Source: Actinomycetes bacterium
GTDB lineage: Bacteria > Actinomycetota > Actinomycetes > S36-B12
DNA: 9,280 nucleotides
Assembly (NCBI GenBank): GCA_030425745.1
Contig: JAUHZW010000071.1
Span: forward strand, 1-9,280
Reading direction: 5' to 3'
Below, in pieces: positions 1-6,187 of the stretch. The notes beneath the pieces are model-generated. The model did no database searches, was not told the DNA's origin, and saw only the letters and a program-made list of their open reading frames with translations. Position 1 is the first letter of the stretch. Each line of letters starts with the position of its first letter. The position numbers and the translations under genes were made by a program.

Positions 1-1220
1 GAGATCGCCACCGCAGCCAGCACGCCGTAGAGGATGTCGAACAGCAGCACGCCCGCGGTGGCGGCGATGGCCAGGAGGAACTCGCGGCGCCGGAACCGCC
101 GCAGTCGACGGAACTCATCGACGTCGACGAGTCGGATCGCCGCGTAGACGACCACACCCCCGAGCGCCGCGGTCGGGAAGGCCGAGATCACGGACGAGAA
201 CGCAAGGACCGAGATGACCACCAGGGCAGCGGTCAGGATCGAGTAGAGCTGGGTGCGACCCCCGCTCGCCTCGGCGATGACGGTGCGGCTGGCGCTGGAG
301 CTGACCGGGAAGCCACCGACGAGGGATGAGCCGACGTTCGCGGCACCCATGCCGAAGAACTCCTGGTTGTTGTGGATGCGCTCTCCGCGCCGGCTCGCGA
401 AGGCGCGCGCAGTGAGGATGTTGTCGGTGTAGCCGACGATGAAGATGCCCAGAGCGGGCAGGAGCAGCAGGCTCAGATCCTCGCCGGCCAGAGACGGCAG
501 CCCGAACTCGAAGCCGTCCGTGCTGACCTGCCCCACGGTCTGGACGCCGATCGACTCCAGATCGAGGATGCTGACGACGAGTGTCGCGGCCAGCATGACG
601 ATCAGCGGGATCGGGATCCGCGGGAACCGCGGGGTCAGAGCCAGCAGCAGGACGGCGACGGATGCGCCGATCGCGAGAGTCGGCCAGTGCGGACCGGTCT
701 CGACGAGAGACGTGCTGAACGAGCGGACGTCCTCCACGATCGTGTTCCCGGCAACCTCGACACCGGTGACCTTGCCGATCTGGCTCACGATCATGATCAC
801 CGCGACGCCTGCCATGTACCCGACCAGGACGGGCTTGGACAGCAGATCACCGATGAAGCCGATGCGCAGCACGCCGGCGAGCAGGGCGTAGCCGCCGACG
901 AGCAGCGCCATGGTCGCCGCGAGGGCGATGTAGCGGCTCGGATCGCCGAATGCCAGCGGCGCCAGGACCGCCGCGGTCATCAGTGCCGTCGTCGACTCCG
1001 GGCCGACGGACAGCAGGCGCGATGACCCGATGAGCGCGTACAGCACGAGCGTCGCGACGATGACGATGAGCCCGGTCTGCGGCGGCAGGCCGGCGAGGCT
1101 GGAGTACGCCATGACCTGCGGGATGAGGTACGCGGTCACCGTGACCGCTGCCATGAGATCGCCGGGCAGGTTCCGGCGGTCGTAGTGCAGCAGCCCGCTC
1201 ACTCCGACGTGGCCGCTCAC
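1..1220 (-). CDS. SulP family inorganic anion transporter, C-terminus cut by window edge
   Basis: Integral membrane permease of the SulP (SLC26-like) family, which moves sulfate, bicarbonate or other anions by symport or exchange; the substrate cannot be told from sequence. About 406 codons are visible, with no stop. The N-terminal part has the hallmark run AYLIPQVMAYSSLAGLPP (residues about 30-47), then GLIVIVATLVLYALIGSSR and the VGPES motif near residue 72. The second hallmark, GGFPVSSSASRT, is near residues 301-312. Long hydrophobic helices fill the rest. A C-terminal STAS domain, usual in this family, would lie beyond the left edge. The start chosen is GTG at 1220, directly after AGGAGG. 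A second in-frame GTG at 1202 is possible but lies 18 bases from that Shine-Dalgarno sequence. The gene follows ppk2 by 25 bases on the same strand and is probably co-transcribed, although a weak internal -10 (TACCGT) exists. Confidence 0.93.
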   Translation of the reverse strand, partial: MSGHVGVSGLLHYDRRNLPGDLMAAVTVTAYLIPQVMAYSSLAGLPPQTGLIVIVATLVLYALIGSSRLLSVGPESTTALMTAAVLAPLAFGDPSRYIALAATMALLVGGYALLAGVLRIGFIGDLLSKPVLVGYMAGVAVIMIVSQIGKVTGVEVAGNTIVEDVRSFSTSLVETGPHWPTLAIGASVAVLLLALTPRFPRIPIPLIVMLAATLVVSILDLESIGVQTVGQVSTDGFEFGLPSLAGEDLSLLLLPALGIFIVGYTDNILTARAFASRRGERIHNNQEFFGMGAANVGSSLVGGFPVSSSASRTVIAEASGGRTQLYSILTAALVVISVLAFSSVISAFPTAALGGVVVYAAIRLVDVDEFRRLRRFRRREFLLAIAATAGVLLFDILYGVLAAVAI

Positions 1221-1232
1221 CCTCCTACGGTA
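1221..1232 (-). promoter_or_regulatory. Shine-Dalgarno abutting the SulP start, with possible leaderless -10
   Basis: On the minus strand TACCGT is followed by AGGAGG and at once by the GTG start. AGGAGG is an excellent ribosome-binding match but has no spacer, so GTGA may itself form part of the anti-Shine-Dalgarno pairing. TACCGT fits the loose TAnnnT -10 pattern at leaderless spacing. Either coupled translation from ppk2 or an internal promoter would explain it; the sequence does not decide. Confidence 0.35.
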
Positions 1233-1245
1233 GGGCGGGCGAGGG

Positions 1246-2145
1246 TCAGTCCGCGCCCTCAGCGGACTTCCTGCGCTCCTTCTCCTGCTGCCGTGCCTCA
1301 GCGGCCGCGACGACGTCGGCGGCGTGATCGGGCACGTAGTGGTTGAGCTCGCGGGGCGGGCGCTCGTAGCCGGTGGGCTCCGGGCGCTTCGGCAGCGAGA
1401 GCGGTGGCCGGGCTGCGGCGAAGTAGGGGATCGTCGAGAGCAGGTGATGGATCATGTTGATCCGTGCCGTGCGCTTGTCGTCGGCCTCGATCACGTACCA
1501 GGGGGCCTCGGGAATGTCGGTGTGGACGAGCATCTCGTCCTTGGCGCGCGAGTAGTCCTCCCACTTGGTGATCGACTCCAGATCCATGGGCGACAGCTTC
1601 CAGCGCCGCATGGGGTCCTCGAGGCGCGACTTGAACCGGCGCTCCTGCTCGGCGTCGCTCACGCTGAACCAGTACTTGCGCAGGAGGATTCCGTCCTCGA
1701 CGAGCAGTCGCTCGAAGATCGGGGTCTGGTGCAGGAAGCGGCGGTACTCGTCGGGGGTGCAGAACCCCATGACGCGCTCGACGCCCGCGCGGTTGTACCA
1801 GGATCGGTCGAACAGGCGGATCTCACCGGCGGCCGGCAGGTGCGCGATGTACCGCTGGAAGTACCACTCGGTGCGCTCGCGCTCGGTCGGCGTCGGGAGG
1901 GCGACGATCCGGGCCACGCGTGGGTTCAGATACTGCGTGACACGCTTGATGGTCGAGCCCTTGCCCGCGGCATCGCGGCCCTCGAAGATGATGACGAGCC
2001 GGGCCCCGGTGCTGCGCACCCACTCCTGCAGCTCGACGAGCTCGGCCTGCAGACGGAAGAGCTCCTTCTCATAGACCCGCTTGGGCATGCGCTTCACCGG
2101 GACATCGGTGGATCTCCGGTGCGGGGTCTCGTCCTTCTTTGCCAT
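1246..2145 (-). CDS. ppk2: Polyphosphate kinase 2 (PPK2 family)
   Basis: Cytoplasmic PPK2 transfers phosphate between inorganic polyphosphate and nucleoside di- or monophosphates, typically regenerating ATP or GTP from polyphosphate. The 299-residue protein has a single P-loop kinase domain. The Walker A motif GRDAAGKGS is at residues 56-64 (Lys62). The Walker B-like motif FDRSWYNRAGVERVMGF is at 112-128. A charged lid region (about 157-191, with RRFKSRLEDPMRRWKLS) is followed by WYVIEADDKRTARIN (226-230 at its end). This is the one-domain layout. Whether it prefers ADP, GDP or AMP cannot be read safely. The C-terminal 40 residues are charged and Ala/Glu/Arg-rich and look disordered. It starts at ATG 2145 with only a G-rich stretch upstream. 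CAGACT six bases before the ATG is a weak leaderless-type -10 (2157-2152). It is divergent from the nuclease gene and probably leads a two-gene operon with the SulP transporter. Confidence 0.93.
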   Translation of the reverse strand: MAKKDETPHRRSTDVPVKRMPKRVYEKELFRLQAELVELQEWVRSTGARLVIIFEGRDAAGKGSTIKRVTQYLNPRVARIVALPTPTERERTEWYFQRYIAHLPAAGEIRLFDRSWYNRAGVERVMGFCTPDEYRRFLHQTPIFERLLVEDGILLRKYWFSVSDAEQERRFKSRLEDPMRRWKLSPMDLESITKWEDYSRAKDEMLVHTDIPEAPWYVIEADDKRTARINMIHHLLSTIPYFAAARPPLSLPKRPEPTGYERPPRELNHYVPDHAADVVAAAEARQQEKERRKSAEGAD

Positions 2146-2200
2146 CCCCCGAGTCTGGCAGGAACGGCACCGTGGATGCAGGGCAAGTGGGTTTGGCCGC

Positions 2201-2206
2201 TAGCGT
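2201..2206 (+). promoter_or_regulatory. Candidate leaderless-type -10 of the nuclease gene
   Basis: TAGCGT fits the actinobacterial TAnnnT -10 pattern and ends seven bases before the GTG at 2214, the spacing at which transcription would begin on the start codon. The same hexamer and spacing occur before the YHYH gene. No convincing -35 is visible. An AGGAGG also lies in the seven-base gap, so a leadered reading is not excluded. Confidence 0.45.
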
Positions 2207-2213
2207 CAGGAGG

Positions 2214-2801
2214 GTGAGGGCACGACGCACGGCCACGGTGGCGGCGGTGAGTGCTGCCCTTCTGCTGGCGGGCTGCGGCGACGATGCGGAACCGGGTGTT
2301 GCGACGACAGCCGCGAGTGCTGCGGCGGCCGCGGTGCAGGTGCCCGATCGCGAACCCCGCGGCGAGGTCCTCACCGGGCTCGTCGTCGACCGTGTCGTCG
2401 ACGGTGACACCGTGAAGGTGACGATCGACGGCGATCAGGTGTCGGTGCGGCTCATCGGCATCAACACCCCCGAGACCGTCAAGCCGGACTCCCCGGTCGA
2501 GTGCTTCGGCCCGGAGGCCTCGGACTTCGCGAAGGAGCTCCTCGACGGCCAGTCCATCGTGCTCGAGCTCGATGACACCCAGGGCTACTACGACCGCTAC
2601 GACCGCGTGCTGGCCTACGTGTGGCGCGTGCTGCCCGACGGCTCCCTGCGACTGTTCAACGAGGAGGCCGTCGCCGGTGGGTTCGCCTACGAGCGGCAGT
2701 ACACCGATGTGCCGTACGCCTGGCGTGCGGAACTCGCCGCCGCGCAGGCCGCGGCGCAGGAGTCCGGTGCCGGGCTGTGGTCGGCCTGCCCCGAGCCCTG
2801 A
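2214..2801 (+). CDS. Thermonuclease-like (SNase domain) secreted lipoprotein
   Basis: Probable extracytoplasmic Ca2+-dependent nuclease of the staphylococcal nuclease family, which cleaves DNA and RNA. The 195-residue form starts at GTG 2214, giving a lipoprotein signal (n-region VRARRTATVAA, then lipobox LLLAGC with Cys21). An in-frame ATG at 2139 would add 25 residues, bury the signal and run into the divergent ppk2 start, so it was not chosen. An Ala-rich linker (32-41) leads to the SNase domain at about 53-193. VVDGDTVKV (Asp65) matches the metal-binding strand, VRLIGINTPE gives Arg79 and Glu87, and RYDRVLAYVW gives Arg131, so the equivalents of SNase Arg35, Glu43 and Arg87 are present. 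The SNase Asp40 position is Asn84 here, a replacement that leaves activity plausible but unproven. AGLWSACPEP closes the domain. The next gene follows by 97 bases on the same strand. Confidence 0.87.
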   Translation: MRARRTATVAAVSAALLLAGCGDDAEPGVATTAASAAAAAVQVPDREPRGEVLTGLVVDRVVDGDTVKVTIDGDQVSVRLIGINTPETVKPDSPVECFGPEASDFAKELLDGQSIVLELDDTQGYYDRYDRVLAYVWRVLPDGSLRLFNEEAVAGGFAYERQYTDVPYAWRAELAAAQAAAQESGAGLWSACPEP

Positions 2802-2898
2802 CATTCCTCGAACATGTCTGGCATGACTCCCTGACACGGCCACCGCATCATGGACACATCCGATCGAGTGCCCGAGCACCTGACCAGAAGGAACTGTC

Positions 2899-3699
2899 AT
2901 GACCGACGAGAACACCCCTGACTCCCCTGATGCGGGTGTCCCGGACGCCACTCCGACAGAGCCCATCGCGGCAGTCGAGCCGGTGGAGCTGGCCGACCAG
3001 CAGCCGATCGACGACGGCGCGGCTCCCGATGCCGAGCAGGCTGCCCCCGCATCCGGCGGCACCAGCACCCGGACGATCCTCGAGATCGTCGGCGGCGTGG
3101 TCGCTGCCGGGCTGATCATCGTCGCCGGTGCCGGTGGCTTCGCCGCGGGCCTGGTGGTGGGCGATGGCGAGGGCCGCGGTCACGGTGATGATCACTGGTC
3201 CGAGCATCAGGCCGACGGCCCCATGGGCAAGGGCTTCGGTGACATGGAAGGCCGTGGCTTCGGTGACATGGAAGGCCGTGGCTTCGGTGATATGGAAGGC
3301 CGTGGCTTCGGTGATGACGACGGCATGCGCGGCCAGGGCAAGCAGGGCGAACGCGGCATGGGCGGTCACAGTCACGATGACGAGGGCATGGGCCAGGGCC
3401 GTGGCTTCGGTGACATGGAAGGCCGTGGCTTCGGTGACATGGAAGGCCGTGGCTTCGGTGACATGGAAGGCCGTGGCTTCGGTGACGGCGACATGGACCG
3501 CCGTGGCATGGAGGGCTTCGGCCCGGGCCAGGAGATGGACGGCGATCAGCTGCGTCAGGGCATGGAGGACATGCTGCAGCAGTTCATGGACGAGTTCGGC
3601 GAGGGCATGGACCTCGAGGACATGCTCCCGGGCCCGATGGGCGGCAACGGCCCGGGCAACGGTCCCGGCAATGGTCCGGGCCAGCAGTCCCAGGGCTGA
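2899..3699 (+). CDS. Single-pass membrane protein with GRGFGDME octapeptide repeats, function unknown
   Basis: I do not recognise a family for this 266-residue protein. Residues 1-55 are acidic and Pro/Ala-rich with no Cys. Residues about 59-88 form one Gly/Ala/Val/Ile transmembrane helix, which fits an N-in, C-out topology (inference). The rest would be extracytoplasmic: a His/Asp stretch (GHGDDHWSEHQ, 94-104), repeat array 1 (110-141), a linker containing GGHSHDDEGM, repeat array 2 (167-198), a Met/Asp/Glu-rich segment with helical character (213-245), and a GNGPGNGPGNGPG tail. The abundance of Asp, Glu, Met and His suggests cation binding, which is inference only. Start ATG 2899 has a clear Shine-Dalgarno GAAGGA seven bases upstream. 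CTGACA at 2831-2836 could be a -35, but its -10 is poor. The repeats prefer GGT, CGT and GAA codons and are nearly identical in DNA, pointing to recent expansion. Confidence 0.85.
   Translation: MTDENTPDSPDAGVPDATPTEPIAAVEPVELADQQPIDDGAAPDAEQAAPASGGTSTRTILEIVGGVVAAGLIIVAGAGGFAAGLVVGDGEGRGHGDDHWSEHQADGPMGKGFGDMEGRGFGDMEGRGFGDMEGRGFGDDDGMRGQGKQGERGMGGHSHDDEGMGQGRGFGDMEGRGFGDMEGRGFGDMEGRGFGDGDMDRRGMEGFGPGQEMDGDQLRQGMEDMLQQFMDEFGEGMDLEDMLPGPMGGNGPGNGPGNGPGQQSQG
3226..3321 (+). repeat. Tandem 24-bp coding repeat, array 1 (four units)
   Basis: Four contiguous 24-base units encode GKGFGDME, GRGFGDME, GRGFGDME and GRGFGDDD. Unit 2 is the consensus. Unit 1 differs only at the Lys codon, unit 3 by one silent change (GAT for GAC), and unit 4 has a diverged end. 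In-frame gain or loss of units by slippage would preserve the reading frame. Confidence 0.95.
3397..3492 (+). repeat. Tandem 24-bp coding repeat, array 2 (four units)
   Basis: The first three units are base-for-base identical to each other and to unit 2 of the first array, encoding GRGFGDME; the fourth ends GDGD. The two arrays are separated by 25 residues (142-166) of Gly/Asp/His/Met-rich sequence. The mirrored layout of four units with the last one degenerate suggests that a whole array was duplicated. Confidence 0.95.
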
Positions 3700-3721
3700 C
3701 CGCCCTCACTCATCCTTCTTC

Positions 3722-3783
3722 CGCGAGTGGTCAGTTGTCGGGATGTCGAGCGCAGAATCGACCCCGACAGCTGACCACTCGCG
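3722..3783. repeat. Long inverted repeat (21-bp arms) between convergent genes
   Basis: The arms at 3722-3742 and 3763-3783 pair at 20 of 21 positions, and the remaining pair is T:G, which becomes a G-U wobble in plus-strand RNA. Within the 20-base centre, TCGA (3746-3749) can pair with TCGA (3758-3761), leaving an eight-base loop. It lies 22 bases after the repeat-protein stop and eight bases before the carbonic anhydrase stop, the place for a bidirectional terminator. There is no T-tract on either side, so it is not a classical intrinsic terminator. A dispersed REP-like intergenic element is the main alternative. Confidence 0.85.
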
Positions 3784-3791
3784 TGCGGGAG

Positions 3792-4283
3792 CTAGGCCGT
3801 GACCTCGGTCAGGCGGCCGGTCGCCACATCGAAGATGAATCCGCGCACCTGATCGGTGTGGGGGACGAACGGGCTGCTGGTGATCCGCTTGATGGAGCGG
3901 CGGACGTCCTCCTCGAGGTCGTCGAAGGCCTCGGCGGCCCATTCGGGCTTGATGCCGGTCTCGTCGGCGATGCCCTCGCGGAACTCGTCATCGGTGAAGG
4001 TGAGCATCCCGCAGTCCGTGTGATGGATGAGGATGATCTCGCGGGTGCCGAGCAGACGCTGGCTGATGGCCAGGGACCGGATCTCGTCGGCGGTCACGAC
4101 TCCACCGGCGTTGCGGATGACGTGCGCCTCACCCTCGTTGATGCCGAGAACGGCGGCCACGTCGAGTCGGGCATCCATGCAGGCGACGACGGCCACGCCC
4201 TTGGAGGGCGGAAGGGGCAGCGGGCCGGAGAAGCTCTCGGCGTAGGTGGCGTTGTTCGCCAGATACTCGTCGGTGACGCTCAC
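3792..4283 (-). CDS. Beta-class carbonic anhydrase (Rv1284-like)
   Basis: Cytoplasmic zinc enzyme interconverting CO2 and bicarbonate. The 163-residue length equals that of the mycobacterial Rv1284-type enzymes, and the N-terminus (VTDEYLANNATYAESF) is characteristic of that group. The first zinc-binding motif ACMDAR gives Cys35 and the Asp37/Arg39 dyad. The second, HHTDCG, gives His88 and Cys91. AHVIRNAGG (53-61) is the conserved strand between them. All catalytic residues are present. The start is GTG 4283, with AGAGGA six bases upstream, so this gene looks leadered, unlike its divergent TetR neighbour. No clear -10 was found upstream. It is convergent with the repeat-protein gene across the hairpin. 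Control by the adjacent TetR protein is possible but not shown. Confidence 0.95.
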   Translation of the reverse strand: MSVTDEYLANNATYAESFSGPLPLPPSKGVAVVACMDARLDVAAVLGINEGEAHVIRNAGGVVTADEIRSLAISQRLLGTREIILIHHTDCGMLTFTDDEFREGIADETGIKPEWAAEAFDDLEEDVRRSIKRITSSPFVPHTDQVRGFIFDVATGRLTEVTA

Positions 4284-4414
4284 GGTGGTTCCTCTCTTCG
4301 GGCTGGGCCCGTCGGTGTGATGGGAGGCTCAGCCTCGTCGGCCACGCGAGGGGTCGTGGATCCCCCTTCTGCAGGTGCGAAGGAGTGGCAGCGGCATCAG
4401 GTTGGCCGAGTCAC

Positions 4415-4432
4415 CGGATATTCGGAAATCCG
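4415..4432. promoter_or_regulatory. Imperfect palindrome, candidate TetR operator
   Basis: CGGATATTCGGAAATCCG has CGGAT and ATCCG arms around an eight-base centre, with seven of nine symmetric pairs matching. It covers about -40 to -23 relative to the inferred start of the TetR transcript, where bound repressor would block RNA polymerase. This fits autoregulation; the link to this particular protein is inference. Confidence 0.4.
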
Positions 4433-4442
4433 CACATGACAC

Positions 4443-4448
4443 TAGGAT
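4443..4448 (+). promoter_or_regulatory. Candidate -10 of a leaderless TetR-gene promoter
   Basis: TAGGAT is a good TAnnaT -10 element and is followed by six bases and the ATG at 4455. No Shine-Dalgarno sequence lies between. Transcription would therefore begin at or next to the start codon. TTCGGA at 4421-4426 is a poor -35 at 16 bases. Confidence 0.55.
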
Positions 4449-4454
4449 CGCGGT

Positions 4455-5060
4455 ATGGGACGGGGCTCCGTCGACCACGCCACCCGCCAGCGTCTGGTCG
4501 ACACGACTGTTGACCTCATGGACCGGATGCCCGTCGAGGACATCAAGGTCGATCTCGTGCTGCGCGAGACGGGGATCACCCGCGGGTCGCTCTACCACTT
4601 CTTCGACGACTTCTCCGAGCTGCTCGAGGCGGCCTACCTGACGCGGTTCGCTCGCCGCGTGGAGGAGTCGGCCGTGGCGATCCGGGCCATCGTCGACGGC
4701 TCGGCCGACCAGGAGGAGTTCCTGGCCCGGCTGGAGGAGATCACTCGGATCACCCAGGCCCGGGCGCGGGAGTCCCTGCGCTTCGAGCGGGCCCGCATCC
4801 TGGCGAAGGCCGAGCACAATGAGCGCTTCCGCACCAGCCTCGGCGAGGTCCAGTCGGGGCTGACCGATGCGCTGGAGGCCAGTTTCGCCGCCGCGCAGGA
4901 GCGCGGCTTCCTCAACCGGGACTTCTCCCCGCGCGCGGGCGCGGTGTTCATCCAGGCCTACACGCTCGGCAAGATCGTCGACGACGTCACGCCATCGCCG
5001 ATGGCCGACGCGGACTGGGACGCCCTGATCACCCTGATCGCCCGTCGCGCCCTCGCCTGA
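4455..5060 (+). CDS. TetR family transcriptional regulator
   Basis: DNA-binding repressor-type protein of 201 residues, the usual TetR length. The N-terminal helices (about 8-58) include the helix-turn-helix VDLVLRETGITRGSLYHFF (32-50) followed by DDFSELLEAAY, the standard TetR pattern. Residues about 65-200 are helical and would form the ligand-binding and dimerisation domain; its ligand cannot be predicted. The start ATG 4455 lies six bases after TAGGAT with no ribosome-binding site, consistent with a leaderless mRNA. It is divergent from the carbonic anhydrase gene (171-base gap holding a candidate operator) and convergent with the YHYH gene, only 15 bases away. Plausible targets are itself and the carbonic anhydrase gene, by position only. 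Confidence 0.92.
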   Translation: MGRGSVDHATRQRLVDTTVDLMDRMPVEDIKVDLVLRETGITRGSLYHFFDDFSELLEAAYLTRFARRVEESAVAIRAIVDGSADQEEFLARLEEITRITQARARESLRFERARILAKAEHNERFRTSLGEVQSGLTDALEASFAAAQERGFLNRDFSPRAGAVFIQAYTLGKIVDDVTPSPMADADWDALITLIARRALA

Positions 5061-5075
5061 CCGACCAGCGACGAG

Positions 5076-6161
5076 CTATCGGCGCGGGGGACGCGGGGGT
5101 CGCTGGCCGCCGGGGCCGCCCGGCGGAGGCCCATCCGGCCGCTGGCCGCCGGGACCCGGACGTTGGCCTCCCGGAGCCTGGCCACCCGGAGCCTGACCCC
5201 CTTGGCCACCGGCGCCCCCCGGGCCCGTCTTCGCGAACGACGTCGCCACGGAGCCGACGAATGCCCGCGGGATCACCGGGAACTCCTCGGTCAGGATGTA
5301 GCAGTACGTGCCCCGCGGGAACTCCGGCGTGACCTGGACGCGACCGTTCGCCTCGTCCAGATCCCCGGCCCCGGCGACGTACTCGTAGTCCTCGACATAT
5401 GTGCCGTCGTAGGCACCGCCGGGCCCGCTCGGTCGGGTGCCCTTCTTGAGTCGGAAGGACGACGTCAGCTGCTTGACGCCGCTGCCCTTGTCGCGCGCTG
5501 ACCGGTAGCCACGGTCGAGATAGATCGGGAAGCCGTCGCCGGCCCAGCCGATGAGCGGAGCATGGCGCCCGGTGTCGATCTGGTCGGCGAGGCCGTCGGG
5601 GATGCCGTGGTAGTGGTACGCACCCGTCGGCTGGACATGGGCGTGGTTGTGGTCCAGGCCGAGGTTGACCTTCGGGCTGAGCGGGTTCAGGTTCCACCCG
5701 CTGTTGCGGTCGTTGTTGTAGTACTCGGCGGCGATCGGATCGAACAGCACGCCGTTGACGGCGATGCCGAAGGACTGCGGGATCACATAGCCCTGCGCGG
5801 AGCGCGAGCGCGCCGGCGACGTGGGGAAGGAGTAGTCGTAGCTCTGCGCCGAGATCGAGTTGGGGTTGCGCGAGTTCGGGAACTGACCGGTCGAGTGGTT
5901 CGGCAGGCCGTTGGAGCGGATCCGTCGTACGCCGTTGCGGACGGTCACCCGCACCTCGCATCCGGTGCCCGAGTCGATGAACGAGTAGTCGCCCATGACG
6001 TCGACGGGAAACCGCTCGGCGGCGCGCGCCGGCGTCGAGCTCAGCAGCAGCGCGGTGCCTCCGGCGGCGGTGACGCCGAGGCTCGCAGCGAGGGAGCCCA
6101 GCAGGAAGCCGCGCCGGGACACGGAGGCGGTCGTCAGATCTGTTCCTCGGTGGTTGCTCAT
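5076..6161 (-). CDS. Tat-exported YHYH domain protein
   Basis: YHYH-domain proteins (named for the signature) are secreted or periplasmic proteins of unknown biochemical function. From ATG 6161 the protein has 361 residues. A Tat signal with SRRGFLLG (15-22), an Ala/Leu/Gly h-region and ARA|AE cleavage near 47 implies export in folded form. The mature domain (about 50-310) has HNHAH (171-175), GAYHYHG (180-186) and GWAGDGFPIY (205-214), typical of the family. Clustered His and Tyr suggest metal binding (inference). Residues 313-361 are a Gly/Pro/Gln/Arg-rich low-complexity tail, possibly a wall-spanning or flexible anchor. A GTG at 6170 would add three residues, but it overlaps the candidate -10, so the ATG is preferred. 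It lies 64 bases downstream of the hydrolase gene and has its own promoter signals. It is convergent with the TetR gene, with no terminator seen between them. Confidence 0.88.
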   Translation of the reverse strand: MSNHRGTDLTTASVSRRGFLLGSLAASLGVTAAGGTALLLSSTPARAAERFPVDVMGDYSFIDSGTGCEVRVTVRNGVRRIRSNGLPNHSTGQFPNSRNPNSISAQSYDYSFPTSPARSRSAQGYVIPQSFGIAVNGVLFDPIAAEYYNNDRNSGWNLNPLSPKVNLGLDHNHAHVQPTGAYHYHGIPDGLADQIDTGRHAPLIGWAGDGFPIYLDRGYRSARDKGSGVKQLTSSFRLKKGTRPSGPGGAYDGTYVEDYEYVAGAGDLDEANGRVQVTPEFPRGTYCYILTEEFPVIPRAFVGSVATSFAKTGPGGAGGQGGQAPGGQAPGGQRPGPGGQRPDGPPPGGPGGQRPPRPPRR

Positions 6162-6168
6162 GGCCGTC

Positions 6169-6174
6169 ACGCTA
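6169..6174 (-). promoter_or_regulatory. Candidate leaderless-type -10 of the YHYH gene
   Basis: On the minus strand TAGCGT is followed by seven bases and ATG 6161, with no Shine-Dalgarno sequence. Hexamer, preceding C and spacing are the same as before the nuclease gene. No -35 consensus is present at 16-18 bases, which would suit an activator-dependent promoter. Confidence 0.5.
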
Positions 6175-6187
6175 GGAAGTCAGGCTT

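Noticed and set aside
372..1025. Plus-strand open frame rich in Asp, Gln and Arg over the SulP region.
   Set aside because: Its composition is that expected from antisense of hydrophobic helices; the minus strand encodes a clear permease.
1324..2217. Plus-strand open frame opposite ppk2.
   Set aside because: It is antisense to conserved Walker A and B motifs and has no recognisable product.
2807..2820. TCGAAC at 2807-2812 looks like the left half of an actinobacterial LexA (SOS) box next to a nuclease gene.
   Set aside because: The right half (CTGGCA) does not match GTTCGA, so there is no dyad, and the position is downstream of the nuclease rather than at its promoter.
2094..3119. Long open frame on the minus strand opposite the nuclease and the start of the repeat protein.
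   Set aside because: It is a high-GC shadow: no recognisable domain, no ribosome-binding site, and it opposes two well-supported genes.
3226..3492. Regular repeats could suggest a CRISPR array.
   Set aside because: Units are directly tandem without unique spacers, in frame, and encode a constant octapeptide.
3226..3492. Gly/Asp repeats could be RTX-type Ca2+-binding repeats.
   Set aside because: The period is eight residues, not nine, and the GGxGxDxUx pattern is absent; only a loose compositional likeness remains.
3722..3783. Hairpin as a classical rho-independent terminator.
   Set aside because: No T-run follows on either strand. A terminator lacking a U-tract is still possible.
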